DNA from: Methanoculleus receptaculi | Lineage (GTDB): Archaea > Halobacteriota > Methanomicrobia > Methanomicrobiales > Methanoculleaceae | Assembly (NCBI RefSeq): GCF_033472595.1 | Contig: NZ_CP137642.1 | Coordinates: 124,001-188,000 of the forward strand | Length of the DNA: 64,000 nucleotides | Direction of reading: 5' to 3' | Shown: positions 1 through 9,705 of the stretch, in pieces | Position numbering within the stretch: position 1 is the stretch's first letter | Layout: every line of letters begins with the position of its first letter | Notes under the pieces: model-generated | Told to the model about the DNA's origin: nothing | The model's database searches: none | What the model saw: only the letters and a program-made list of their open reading frames with translations | Position numbers and translations under genes: made by a program

Positions 1-1388
1 ACACCGACCATCCCAACCCCTCTGCGAGAGTCATTCGTCATCGCGAGTATGAATGCCGGTACCTCATCCGTGGGTGTGTTCTCAGGTATGATCCCAACAC
101 TCTTCTCGATCTTCGGTTTGAAGAGATAGACATCCTCAAAGATGAAGATAAGCGGCATCTTTCCGATGGCGTGGTGTTTGAGCCCGGTCACCTCACGGAA
201 TATCCTGACCGACCTTGGTGCGGCCTCATCATCAAGGGTGATGGCGATAACACGCTCGGGGGGTTCGGTCCTGACGCTGACCTCACCGGCGGCAAGAACC
301 TCAAGCGTCGTCTCGGGGGTCTGGCCGACGACGACGCGATCGCCTCCGGCTACATCGGTGATGAGGGAGATTCCGCGCCTCTCGGCAACCTCCTTTGCCT
401 CATCCACCGCAAGACCGATCAGATCAAACCGTTCCGGCTCCGCCCGGATTGCCAGAATGTCACCCTCGCCGGCAAACCGGGCAAGTTCTATGCCGTGGGC
501 GACCTGGCCTACAACGGTATGTGCCGGACTTGGTGATACACCCTGAGTGTAGATGTAGACCGATCCCCTGGATTTTCCCGATGTCCTGACCGTGACAGTC
601 CCTTCAAGCCTTGAACGGGGAAGTTCCGCCGGGACGGCTGTCGGGACGAGGTGTGTATCAGAGATATAGGTGCTGCTTGAACGATCCACTCTGAACCTCC
701 CGTCCTGCACTGAGAGAAGGAAGTACTCAACGCTTCTCGCGGCTGTGGTATCGATCTCTTCTTTGCTGAAACCCTGCACATCAACCTCCAGGTAGGAGAT
801 GACCTGCATCCCATCCTCAAGCGGAAACCCTGCATCGTGGGTGATGATGGCGTGGGAGCGGTCGGTACTCTGGAGCACACGTTCGACCGCCGTTATCTGA
901 TCACCCTCCCCGAACCGATCGATCACGCCACGGCCGGTGACGACCCGGCCGACAACACCGCCCCCTCTCGGGGCACCGTGGTCGGCAACATGCCTGATGC
1001 GCGCGAAGATCAGGTATGACCTGGAGGGATCGTAGCCGCCGCATCCCAGTATCACGTCTCCGCGCTCGTAATGCCAGGGTTCCCGCACAGGCCGGATATC
1101 TGACTTGAACGGCCCGAAAGCAGCGGCATAGCGATCCTGCCAGTGCAGGCGCAGCCGCCCCGTGATCTCTGGCTGAAGGAGACGGCTGGCTACCGCAGGA
1201 TCCGACGTCTCGATCACCAGACCTCCCGCTGTGGTGGTCAACCTGATCTCCGCCGACTCGGCCGCGCCCTCCTCTACTCTCGGACGTATGATGGCAACGC
1301 TGCACTGCCAGTCCCATCCCAAAAGAAGATCGCCAAGAGACGAACCCTCTGGAACCTCAACACGTTTGCCGTCCAGGTGGATCTCCAT
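1..1388 (-). CDS. methanogenesis marker protein 3 (3' part; runs off left edge)
   Basis: The minus frame is open from an ATG at 1388 to the window edge (about 463 codons), so the C-terminus is missing. The product begins MEIHLDGKRVEVPEG and resembles methanogenesis marker protein 3 (UPF0288), a family found only in methanogens and of uncertain role; an internal stretch looks peptidyl-prolyl isomerase-like. A GAGGTG ribosome site lies just upstream, overlapping the stop of atwA, and the ATG is 10 bases past that stop, so the two are co-transcribed. Linkage to atwA suggests a part in methyl-coenzyme M reductase maturation or activation (inference). In-frame continuity was checked at both ends of the open stretch. 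Confidence 0.85.
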   Translation of the reverse strand, partial: MEIHLDGKRVEVPEGSSLGDLLLGWDWQCSVAIIRPRVEEGAAESAEIRLTTTAGGLVIETSDPAVASRLLQPEITGRLRLHWQDRYAAAFGPFKSDIRPVREPWHYERGDVILGCGGYDPSRSYLIFARIRHVADHGAPRGGGVVGRVVTGRGVIDRFGEGDQITAVERVLQSTDRSHAIITHDAGFPLEDGMQVISYLEVDVQGFSKEEIDTTAARSVEYFLLSVQDGRFRVDRSSSTYISDTHLVPTAVPAELPRSRLEGTVTVRTSGKSRGSVYIYTQGVSPSPAHTVVGQVAHGIELARFAGEGDILAIRAEPERFDLIGLAVDEAKEVAERRGISLITDVAGGDRVVVGQTPETTLEVLAAGEVSVRTEPPERVIAITLDDEAAPRSVRIFREVTGLKHHAIGKMPLIFIFEDVYLFKPKIEKSVGIIPENTPTDEVPAFILAMTNDSRRGVGMVG

Positions 1389-1398
1389 CACGCGCACC

Positions 1399-3012
1399 TC
1401 AGGTGGTTTCGGCCCCACCCATCACCTTTCGTTCATCTTCGGTGAGATGAGCGAGCACCTCTTCGGTCGGACCCATCTGGATGATCTTGCCTCCCCGCAT
1501 GAGAACCACGCGATCACAGATATCTCGCACAAAATCAATGTCGTGTGAGACCACGATGAACGTCTCATCCATCTCTTCGCGGGAGTGGAGGATTGAGTGC
1601 TTCACATCGAGCTTCGTGATGGGATCCATCGTACCGGTCGGCTCGTCAAGGACAACAAGCCTGGGTTCGCGGATGAGCACCTGGGCGAGAGCCACCCGAT
1701 GTTTCTCCCCTTCAGAGAGCTGACCCGGATAACGGTCCAGGATCTCCCTGCTCTTTTCTGGCGTAAACCCGGCCATACCGAGCGTGATGACCGCCTTGCG
1801 CATTGCCAGTTCTTTCGGGAATTCAAGACCGATCGCGTCGGTAAGGTTGTCCAGCACAGTCCTGTGGGGATAGAGGTCATACTCCTGGTGGAGAAGCCCG
1901 ATGTAGGCCTTCGCCCGGCCGCGGTTCTCAATGCCGGGTTTTGTCATATCGATCCATTCGTCCCCGATCCGGATGTTCATCTCACCGGTTGTGGGCTCAA
2001 GGATCCCGGCTATGATCCGGGAGAGGGTCGTCTTGCCGGCACCGCTCTTGCCGATTATCCCGAAGATCTCCTTCTCGTAGACCTCAAAGGAGACGCCATT
2101 GACCGCCCGAACAACGCCGCGGTCGATGGAGAGGTAACGCTTGACGATGTCCCGGGCTACCAGGATCTTCTCACCCACCTCCGCTACCCTGTGCTCCTCG
2201 GTGTCGCTGTAGTTCTCCATGAACCTCTGGATCACGTTCTCAGGAACTCCGATCTCCACGATCTCGCCGTTCTCAAGAAGTATTGCCCTGTCAGCAACCT
2301 CATCGATGACGTGTGAGAAGTGCGACGTGACAACCATACTCATATTGTTCGCCTGCGCGCTCTCGATGAGCATCCGGTGGACAAGTGTGGCGGTCTCGGG
2401 GTCGAGCGTCCCGGTCGGTTCGTCAGCAAAAAGGATAAACGGGTTTTTTGCAAGTTGCCTGGCAAGCACCACCCGCTGTTTCTCGCCGCCCGAGAGGTCC
2501 CTCGCGATATGCATCATCCTATGTGAGAGTCTGACCTGGTCAATGAGGTCAGCCGCCCTGCTGATGGCCTTCTCACTCGGGTAACCGATATCATCGAGCG
2601 CCCGCAGGACGTTTTCTATCACACGGTCGTCGCCATAGAGCGCGAACGTCCGCTGGAACATGATGGCAGTCCTTCGCATGATCCGGCGTTTCATCGGTGC
2701 GTTCTCTTCAGCCCAGAAGTCGAGATCCACCGGCCTAAGTTCGCCACCGCAGGCGGGACACGGTTTTCCTCGCTCGCGCGGGGTACCGATGTAATCACAC
2801 CTCTCACAGGCTGCGATGTGGTAGATGATTGCGCCTCCTGTTGGGGGCTGGTCAACACCCCGCATCAGGTGCATAAGAACGGTCTTGCCGGCACCGCTCC
2901 TTCCTATTATGCCGACAGTCTCCCCCTCTGCTACCTCGAAATTAATGTTTTTGAGTACGGTAGTTCCGTTGAACTCCATGCAGAGGTCTTTCACCGTAAT
3001 AAGTGGTGTCAT
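1399..3012 (-). CDS. atwA: methyl-coenzyme M reductase system component A2 (ABC ATPase)
   Basis: This is a duplicated ABC ATPase with no membrane part. In the family, component A2 gives ATP-dependent reductive activation of the nickel F430 centre of methyl-coenzyme M reductase. Both halves have full motifs: Walker A GRSGAGKT, signature LSGGEKQR and Walker B LFADEPTG in the first; GKSGAGKT, LSEGEKHR and VLDEPTG in the second. Between Walker A and the signature of the first half is an insert with two CxxC pairs (CERC, CPAC), likely a zinc or Fe-S knuckle typical of A2. I chose the ATG at 3012 because GAGG lies 8 bases before it; an in-frame ATG at 3051 has no ribosome site. It lies between the HAD gene and mmp3 in one transcript. 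Confidence 0.93.
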   Translation of the reverse strand: MTPLITVKDLCMEFNGTTVLKNINFEVAEGETVGIIGRSGAGKTVLMHLMRGVDQPPTGGAIIYHIAACERCDYIGTPRERGKPCPACGGELRPVDLDFWAEENAPMKRRIMRRTAIMFQRTFALYGDDRVIENVLRALDDIGYPSEKAISRAADLIDQVRLSHRMMHIARDLSGGEKQRVVLARQLAKNPFILFADEPTGTLDPETATLVHRMLIESAQANNMSMVVTSHFSHVIDEVADRAILLENGEIVEIGVPENVIQRFMENYSDTEEHRVAEVGEKILVARDIVKRYLSIDRGVVRAVNGVSFEVYEKEIFGIIGKSGAGKTTLSRIIAGILEPTTGEMNIRIGDEWIDMTKPGIENRGRAKAYIGLLHQEYDLYPHRTVLDNLTDAIGLEFPKELAMRKAVITLGMAGFTPEKSREILDRYPGQLSEGEKHRVALAQVLIREPRLVVLDEPTGTMDPITKLDVKHSILHSREEMDETFIVVSHDIDFVRDICDRVVLMRGGKIIQMGPTEEVLAHLTEDERKVMGGAETT

Positions 3013-3052
3013 ATTGAGGTCCTCGCTAAACTGATCTTTCTGTGGTATCATA

Positions 3053-3904
3053 TTAGGGTTTATATTGTTGCACTTTCTTCCCGGTTGCCGGGGCGCCGGA
3101 GAGTAGTTCCGCCACGATGCCAGGCACCTCGCTGACGTTGTGGATCACCCGGTCAACAGTCGCATAAAGGATATCCGGTTTCCGGTCGGACTGCTGCTCT
3201 GTGAGCACCGCAAGGTCTGCTTTCTGGAAGGCGTTAAGGTCGTTTATGGCATCCCCCACCATAACAACCCTATCGTATTGAGATTTTAGCTCTTCCACGA
3301 CCCTTGCCTTCATCGAGGGGGTTGCAACACCATAAACCCGTTCCCTGGGTATGCCAAGATAGTCCCCCATCCGCTCGAGTTTCTCAAGCCGGTCGCCCGA
3401 TGCGATATATACTGGAACGCCAATGCGGTGCAGTTCGCTGATTGCCTCTCTCGCACCATCAAAAGGTCTCCCGCCGGTTGTCACCGTGAACTCTATGCCA
3501 GGGATGTCCATGTTAAGGATCACGCCGCTGTTCATGGTAATGATGGACTCCTGCTTGCAGCACGACCAGACCTTGCGGATGCACGCCTGCAGGTCGCTCA
3601 CACGAGCGTTTTTGTCGCTGTAGAGGACATGGGCGACCTCTTCAGCGGGGATGACCCTCCTGGAGCAGGCTACACCGAACCCGATCGAGTGCTCGGAGAG
3701 GAACTCAGATAGGAGTTGATCTCCAGGCGCGTCCATGACATCACGCGAATGGAGATGGAGAACGACGAGGACTCGTGCCTCGGCACCGAAAGTGAGTGTC
3801 GTGGTCTCGACCCCGGTCAACATCTCGCCACGAAGGACATCGCGCGCTACGCGGTATGTCCGCAGGAGTGTGCCCGCACTATCAAATACAACGGCAACCG
3901 ACAT
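3053..3904 (-). CDS. soluble HAD-family phosphatase linked to atwA
   Basis: A 283-residue HAD protein of the P-type-ATPase-like soluble group. Motif I is FDSAGTLL near residue 8: the nucleophile Asp is present, but the second Asp of the usual DxD is Ala, as in P-type ATPases (DKTGT). Motif II is near ASGD, and the C-terminal motif GDAINDL matches GDxxND, so the metal site looks intact. The central part holds a divergent cap. The substrate is unknown. It is the first gene of the minus-strand set leading into atwA and mmp3, divergent from the isomerase gene 46 bases away. Co-transcription suggests a methanogenesis-related role (inference). Confidence 0.7.
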   Translation of the reverse strand: MSVAVVFDSAGTLLRTYRVARDVLRGEMLTGVETTTLTFGAEARVLVVLHLHSRDVMDAPGDQLLSEFLSEHSIGFGVACSRRVIPAEEVAHVLYSDKNARVSDLQACIRKVWSCCKQESIITMNSGVILNMDIPGIEFTVTTGGRPFDGAREAISELHRIGVPVYIASGDRLEKLERMGDYLGIPRERVYGVATPSMKARVVEELKSQYDRVVMVGDAINDLNAFQKADLAVLTEQQSDRKPDILYATVDRVIHNVSEVPGIVAELLSGAPATGKKVQQYKP

Positions 3905-3950
3905 CTGCTCTCACGTCAATAAGTCTATGTGGTCTGAGGTCATCTCTTGA

Positions 3951-4889
3951 ATGAGAACCATGCTACTGAGTGAGACGGCAGAAAGCATAAAGAATATGGA
4001 GATCCGGGGCGCCGGTAGGATCGCACGGGCGGCGGTGGAAGCACTGGCTGATTACGCGAGAAGTCTCGATGTATCCGATCCGGCGGTATTCAGGCAGGAG
4101 ATGAAGAAAGCGGCCGGGATCCTTATCGAGACGAGACCAACCGCCGTCTCGCTCCCAAACGCTGTAAGGAGCGTTATAAGAGCGCTGGATGAGTTTGAGT
4201 CGGTGGAAGCCGCAAAGAAGGCTGTCCTTTCACGGGCGGCGGAGTTCATTCAGCGCTCCGAGCATGCGGTTGAGCGGATAGCAGAGATCGGAGCACGCCA
4301 TATCTCTGACGGTGATATCCTCCTTACCCACTGCAACTCCGAGGCGGCGCTCGGGTGCATCCTGGAGGCACATCGTCAGGGTAAAGATATAGAGGTCTAC
4401 GCAACGGAGGTTCGCCCGCGGGGCCAGGGTCTCATCACGATAAGGACTCTGAACGAGGCCGGAATCCCTACAAACTACATTGTCGACTCGGCGGTCCGCC
4501 ACTTCATCAACGAGGTTGACATGGTCTTTGTCGGTGCCGACGCGATCGCGGTGAACGGGGCGGTGGTAAACAAGATCGGGACCGCCCAGATCGCGCTTGC
4601 GGCACACGAGGCAAGAACAAATTTCATCGTTGCCGCCGAGACCTACAAGTTCGCGCCGAGGACGATCCTGGGGGAGTTGATCGAGATAGAGGAGCGCGAT
4701 CCTGCCGAGGTGCTGCCGCGAGAGGTTGCGGAGGAACTCCCCTATGTCAGGGTGAGAAACCCGGCTTTCGATGTGACTCCTGCTGACTACATCGATCTGA
4801 TAGTCACAGAGCAGGGTGCGATCCCGCCGGAACTTGCGTTCACGGTGATCCGGGATTACCTGGGATGGACGATCGAGGAGTGGCGGTAG
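3951..4889 (+). CDS. ribose 1,5-bisphosphate isomerase
   Basis: A 312-residue member of the aIF2B/MtnA fold with features of archaeal ribose-1,5-bisphosphate isomerase, which makes ribulose 1,5-bisphosphate for type III RubisCO in the AMP degradation pathway. The family's conserved cysteine appears in THCNSEAAL and the conserved aspartate in FVGADAI; the region around RGQGLITIRTL is also typical. An ATG at 3960 is an equally possible start. It sits alone, divergent from the HAD gene, with transposase debris starting about 25 bases after its stop. Neither RubisCO nor AMP phosphorylase is in the window. An eIF2B-like regulatory role is less likely given these residues. Confidence 0.85.
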   Translation: MRTMLLSETAESIKNMEIRGAGRIARAAVEALADYARSLDVSDPAVFRQEMKKAAGILIETRPTAVSLPNAVRSVIRALDEFESVEAAKKAVLSRAAEFIQRSEHAVERIAEIGARHISDGDILLTHCNSEAALGCILEAHRQGKDIEVYATEVRPRGQGLITIRTLNEAGIPTNYIVDSAVRHFINEVDMVFVGADAIAVNGAVVNKIGTAQIALAAHEARTNFIVAAETYKFAPRTILGELIEIEERDPAEVLPREVAEELPYVRVRNPAFDVTPADYIDLIVTEQGAIPPELAFTVIRDYLGWTIEEWR

Positions 4890-4912
4890 GTCTGTCGGGG
4901 TGGCATACAGGA

Positions 4913-5926
4913 CGCTCAAAGGTCAAAGCAAACGCCTCTCCAAAGAAATCTATGACCAGGGGAGAACTCAAGCGCAGGATCAAGAAACTCCTTGAGACGG
5001 CGAAAAAGGTTGATGAAGAAGAGAGGGAGTTATTTGGAACCGGTTCCCCGTTCACCATTCCAGAGGAATGTGCCGATGATCCTGACCTGATGAAGAAGAT
5101 CGAGAAACTTGTATCAGCCTACAACCGTCTTGTTGAATCCGGTGAAAGACGCATTAACCTCACCGATGAAGATGCCAACCTTATGATATGCAAGAAGTCC
5201 TGTCTTGCTGCGTATAATGTTCAGACGGCGGTGGATGATAGAGCCAATCTCATCGTTGCTGTTGATCTCACGACCGAAGAAACCGATTACCATCAACTCA
5301 TTCGTTCCAATGGTTGAACAGGTCGTGAAGAATACTTCCAGTGCGCCTGCTGTCATCAGTGCCGATCCCGGTTATGCCACCTTTGACAACTATGCATTCC
5401 TGAAAGAGAATGGGTTATATGGTCTGATTCCAGATTCAAGGCATTTTGTTGATACGTATGGGAGACCGAAATATTACCCGAAGTCGCTATTCAGGTATGA
5501 CCCTGAGAACGACTGGTATACCTGTCCAGCTGGAAGGATAATGAAATTTATTGCGACACAGAAGAACAGGAAAAAGTGGCAATTGTGCCCGGTGTCCCCT
5601 CCACCTGAGTTGTAAAACGTCGTTGCAGCGAACGATCACACGGCATCCCCAGGAGGGGGCTGAAAGATGAGATGAGAGCCCGGTTGGCAACTCCTGTTGG
5701 AAAGAAGGGAATATGCCAAACGGATCACTGTGGCTGAGGCTCCGTTTGGAAATATGAAATGGAATAAACGTTGGACTCAATAAGTCATCGGGGTAAGAGG
5801 AAGGTGAAAGATGAGTGGATTCTTCATGCAATAGGGCACACTCTTGGTCTCATATGTAGACTTGTGTCGGTTGAACAGGTTCAACATCTCAAATCGGTCA
5901 ATTTTTTGAGGACTTTGCCCCGGTAA
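4913..5926 (+). pseudogene. IS1182-type transposase remnant (5' truncated, multiple frameshifts)
   Basis: The reading starts with the family-like SKVKANASPKKSM and goes on through AAYNVQTAVDD, ISADPGYATFDN and YTCPAGRIM. Near 5695 the frame changes, giving EYAKRITVAEAPFGNMKWN, and after another break VKDEWILHAIGHTLGLICR, ending at the TAA at 5924. These are pieces of one DDE transposase of the IS1182 group spread over at least three frames. The N-terminal half is absent, with the join close to the isomerase stop. The segment is clearly richer in A+T than its neighbours, consistent with transfer. I found no convincing terminal inverted repeats, so it is an inactive relic. Confidence 0.8.
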
Positions 5927-6412
5927 CAGGTGAATGATGGGTCTTCTTCATCGGTTTTTTCGTGTGGAGGTTGGTATCGGCGTCACCGGGGTGGGGCAGA
6001 TGATGGATCTGAACATTTAAGGATCAGGTTTGGTGCTCAGGGATGTGGTGGTGGGGTAACATGCTCATGACAAAACGGGGAATTCTGTCCCAGCCTGGAA
6101 GGATAGGTTTCATAAGCGGCAGAAACCCTGCATGCATGAATGGTTAACCCGCTCCTCCCGGAGAGATCGGGCACATGAGGTTGAATGCATCCTGGATCCC
6201 TCTCTGTCTCCCGGTCATCTCTGCTGTCATCACCCGGCCATCTGCCAGGGCGACCTTCCTCCACCTTTCAAGTTCGAGCAACACCCCCTCCACCAAGTTT
6301 TGGGGAGTGGCACAAGCGTGCGCCTGAAGGGCGCGGGAGTTAAGGCATGAAGCATCCCCGATTCGCCTGCAAACAGTGTCACAGGGGGTGAGGTGAGAGA
6401 AAACTCCCCCAA
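5927..6412. other. non-coding gap downstream of the antiporter operon
   Basis: No gene can be supported here. Short open frames exist on both strands but lack ribosome sites and family-like sequence. The stretch around 6290-6400 (GCGCCTGAAGGGCGCGGG and flanks) has partly self-complementary runs and could be the end of a lost small transposon or a structured transcript, but nothing proves it. The antiporter operon ends at 6413 on the minus strand and the transposase relic ends at 5926. Confidence 0.4.
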
Positions 6413-8209
6413 TCACGTTAAACTGAAGAGGAAGTAGAGGAACACAAGGATGCAGACGAATATGATCCCGTAGCTCCCGCCCCAGATGCTCGTCTGGATC
6501 TCCGGGTAATTATCTCTCAAGAAGACAAGATCCTTCTCGTATGCTGCTGACCTTTCCAGACCCCAAAAAATCCGCACGAACGGCAGAGCAAGGGTCTTCC
6601 ACGCGATCTGGATGGCAGCCGCCGGGTTTGCCGAGACGTGCTGGAAAAACGCCACCACACGTCCTATCCCGCGGCCTATAGCATCCGTGACCTCTACAAG
6701 CGGGTGTGAGGAGAACCACACGACCGCCCGGCCTGCCTGGATATAAAGGGTGTCTATATCGGTCTCGAACCCGCCCCATGAGCGCCTGAGCGGACGCACG
6801 AGGGCCAGGAGCACCCCTGCAACAGCAAATATACCCGCAGACTCAAGCAGGTGCGAGGCGGCGAAGGGGTGAGCGGGTGTCCCGCCGGGGAGGAGGTCCG
6901 TCAGGAGGTGCGGGAATAGCCCTATTGCAACACAGAGGATGGCGGTTGCCCCCATCGCCAGCAGCATCGGGACCGGCGGATCCCTCGGGAGGATACCCTC
7001 CCGCGTACCTTCGGCCGGGCGGAAGAACCCGAGGTAGAGGATCCGGAAGACGTAGATTACGGTTATTACGGCCGATACCATTAGGATTGGTGCAAGATAG
7101 GGCACCGCTCCTGCCGCCTCGATTGCCATACCCTTGCTGACCGCACCGTTCAGCCCCGGGAGGCCCGCGAGAGCAAGGCCGCCGATGAGAGCGGAGAGAG
7201 TGGTCACCGGCATCGTCCGCCAGAGCCCGCCCATCTCCGAGAGCCTGTGCGAACCGGTTCTGAGTATGACCGCGCCCGCCGCCATGAACAGCAGCGACTT
7301 GAAGAGTATGTCGTTGACCATGTGGGCAAGCCCGGCGTCCACCCCTGCCACCGACCCCACGCCGATGCCCGCGACCATATAACCCACCTGGCTGATGATC
7401 GAGTAGCCCAGGAGTCGGCGGAGATCGTCCTGCATGAGCGCGAACACGGCACCGTAGAGCGCCATCGCCCCGCCCATCCAGGCGACCGCAACACCCCATC
7501 CACCCACTCCGGCAAGCAGGAAGACCGCGGCTTTCGTCGTGAAGATGGAGAGAGCGACCGATCCGACAACCGATGCCTTGGGGTACGCGTCGGGCAGCCA
7601 GGTATGAATGGGGATGAACGCCGCGTTCATGCCGATCCCGATCAGCATGAAGACCAGAGCGGGGCCATCCGCCACCGGACCGATGGCAGCGCTCCCGCTG
7701 GCGGACAGCGTGTAGACGATCCCGGCCAGAAGGCACGCCCCGCCAAAGACGTGGTAGAGGATGTAGCGGTAACCGGCAGCGGAGGAGCCGGGCGATCTCG
7801 ATGACCAGATGATTGCAATCGACGCAACGGCAAGCGCCTCCCAGAATACGAAGACGGTGATGAAGTCCCCGGCGTAGACCACCCCCATCGCCGCTGCAAT
7901 CGAGGCCAGGATACCGATCGTCTCCACGAGCGGGAGGTCCCGGTATACCGCGTAGACCAGGACGAGGAGACCCGAGATGGCGAAGATACCGCCCGCCAGG
8001 TCTCGCACGGGGTCAACCGTCAGAAGAACCGTATCGATCCCCGGCAGAACCCGGATCACAATCTCCGGCACCGCGGGCGAGAGTCCAAGTGTTAGGCCAA
8101 GCCCGACAACCCCTATAAACAGCGTCCATGCCTTCCTGGCCCCGCCGGCGAGGAGGGGGAGGAAGAGGATCCCGATCAGGTAGATTAAGGCTGGTGGTAA
8201 CCCGGTCAT
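6413..8209 (-). CDS. Mrp-type Na+/H+ antiporter, third large NuoL/M/N-type subunit
   Basis: A 598-residue polytopic membrane protein of the proton-conducting complex I/Mrp family, last gene of the operon. It has the conserved helix pattern with HTWLPDAYPKA, the lysine-bearing FTTKAAVF, and LMQDDLRRLLGYSIISQVGY, all hallmarks of the NuoM/MnhD group. The extra C-terminal region after about residue 450 ends in a final membrane helix near residues 578-597. It overlaps the previous gene by 4 bases. Likely role: part of a membrane complex exchanging Na+ for H+. Assignment to subunit A or D by sequence alone is not firm, as all three large subunits share this fold. Confidence 0.85.
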   Translation of the reverse strand: MTGLPPALIYLIGILFLPLLAGGARKAWTLFIGVVGLGLTLGLSPAVPEIVIRVLPGIDTVLLTVDPVRDLAGGIFAISGLLVLVYAVYRDLPLVETIGILASIAAAMGVVYAGDFITVFVFWEALAVASIAIIWSSRSPGSSAAGYRYILYHVFGGACLLAGIVYTLSASGSAAIGPVADGPALVFMLIGIGMNAAFIPIHTWLPDAYPKASVVGSVALSIFTTKAAVFLLAGVGGWGVAVAWMGGAMALYGAVFALMQDDLRRLLGYSIISQVGYMVAGIGVGSVAGVDAGLAHMVNDILFKSLLFMAAGAVILRTGSHRLSEMGGLWRTMPVTTLSALIGGLALAGLPGLNGAVSKGMAIEAAGAVPYLAPILMVSAVITVIYVFRILYLGFFRPAEGTREGILPRDPPVPMLLAMGATAILCVAIGLFPHLLTDLLPGGTPAHPFAASHLLESAGIFAVAGVLLALVRPLRRSWGGFETDIDTLYIQAGRAVVWFSSHPLVEVTDAIGRGIGRVVAFFQHVSANPAAAIQIAWKTLALPFVRIFWGLERSAAYEKDLVFLRDNYPEIQTSIWGGSYGIIFVCILVFLYFLFSLT

Positions 8210-9705
8210 GGTATCACCGATCCCGTGATCTCTTCAATAGCGATCTCAACAAGGTCCATAAACGGCACTGCGGGATATAAGAAGATCAACACCGATGCCA
8301 CCGTCGTCAGAATGATCGGGACGAGCATCAGGAGAGGCGGTTCGCTGACGGAATCAAGCGAGCGCTCGTCATCCGGCGAGGCGACCAGCATAGTATGGAT
8401 TATCGGGAAGAAGTAAGCGGCGTTTAAGACCGTGCTTGCGACCAGGACCAGCAGCAGAATCGGCACACCGCCTTCAACCGCCCCGAGTGCCAGGTATACC
8501 TTGCTGATGAGCCCTGAGAACGGAGGCAGACCACAGATCCCGATCGCAGCACCTGAGAACATCACGGCCGTAACCGGCATCTTCCTGCCGATACCCTTCA
8601 TATCGGAGATCCGCTCTCTCCCTGCAGCAACAATGACCGCTCCCGCAACAAAGAAGAGCGTGATCTTGAGGAAGGCGTGGATGGGGATGTGCGCCATCGC
8701 TCCGGTCATCCCGGCGACGGAGAGCATAGAGACGCCGAGAAGTATGTATGAGAGCTGGCTCACCGTCGAGTAGGCAAGCCTCCGCTTGAGGTTATCCTCA
8801 GTCAGGGCGAAGAGGGACGCGGTTATGATTGTAAACGAGGCTATAACGGCAAGGAGCGTCCCGAGACCGAGCGAGGCCAGGAGATCCAGCCCGTAGACCC
8901 ACCCCGCGATCCTGACGACCCCAAAGACCCCCGCCGTGACGACGGCTACAGCGTGGAGGAACGCGCTCACCGGTGTCGGGGCGACCATCGCCGCAGGAAG
9001 CCAGCCGTGGAGAGGCATCCAGGCCGCCTTCACGAAGCCCACCATGAAGAGGATGAAGAGTATCTGGAGGATGAGAGGCGGTGCCGACCCGGCAAGGAAC
9101 CCACCCGGGGCAAACCCGGTTGTCCCGGTGAGGATATAGGTCAGGACGACCGCCGCCAGCAGGAAGACACCCCCGATAAGGAGGTAGGCCAGGTACTTCC
9201 TCCCCGCTGCCATCGCCTCCGGAGTCTCGACATGGACAACGAGAGGATAGGTGATGATGGTCAGGATCTCGTAGAAGACGAGAAGCGTCACCAGGTTCGC
9301 CGAGAACGCTATCCCGATTGCGGAGGCTATCGCAACTGCAAGGCAGAAGAAGAACCTTGTCTGTGCGTGCTCCTTAAGCGAACGCATGTAGCCAATGGAG
9401 TAGAAGGAGTTCAGCAGCCAGAGGATGGCAGCGGTGAGGGCAAAGACCATCCCGAACGCGTCCACCCGCAGCGCCAGATCCCCGCCGGGCAGGAGCGGGA
9501 TGAGCGAGACCGCGATCCTCTCACCGGCCAGGATCGAGGGGAGCATGGCGACGACAGAGACGAGCATCGCCACCGCGGCCGCCACCGTGAACCCGTCCCG
9601 TATGTTCTCGTGCCGTCCACAGACCAGGATCATCACCGCCGCCAGGAGCGGGATCACCACGGTTACCACCGGGAGCAGACCGGTTGCATCCACCATCTCA
9701 GGCAC
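8206..9705 (-). CDS. Mrp-type Na+/H+ antiporter, second large subunit (MnhD-like)
   Basis: A 499-residue polytopic protein of the NuoL/M/N family. Visible family blocks are YEILTIITYPLV (helix with the conserved Glu), WMPLHGWLPAAMVAPTPVSAFLHAVAVV, and LTEDNLKRRLAYSTVSQLSY. The LHAVAVV helix is closer to NuoL/MnhA N-terminal modules than in the neighbouring paralogues, so it may take the place of the MnhA core. It overlaps both neighbours by 4-8 bases, a sign of translational coupling. Ion translocation in the membrane arm of an Mrp-like complex is expected. Confidence 0.87.
   Translation of the reverse strand: MPEMVDATGLLPVVTVVIPLLAAVMILVCGRHENIRDGFTVAAAVAMLVSVVAMLPSILAGERIAVSLIPLLPGGDLALRVDAFGMVFALTAAILWLLNSFYSIGYMRSLKEHAQTRFFFCLAVAIASAIGIAFSANLVTLLVFYEILTIITYPLVVHVETPEAMAAGRKYLAYLLIGGVFLLAAVVLTYILTGTTGFAPGGFLAGSAPPLILQILFILFMVGFVKAAWMPLHGWLPAAMVAPTPVSAFLHAVAVVTAGVFGVVRIAGWVYGLDLLASLGLGTLLAVIASFTIITASLFALTEDNLKRRLAYSTVSQLSYILLGVSMLSVAGMTGAMAHIPIHAFLKITLFFVAGAVIVAAGRERISDMKGIGRKMPVTAVMFSGAAIGICGLPPFSGLISKVYLALGAVEGGVPILLLVLVASTVLNAAYFFPIIHTMLVASPDDERSLDSVSEPPLLMLVPIILTTVASVLIFLYPAVPFMDLVEIAIEEITGSVIP

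Noticed and set aside
6037-6416. Several 60-90 codon frames after the antiporter operon
   Set aside because: No family-like sequence, overlapping on both strands; may be a repeated non-coding element but not a gene.
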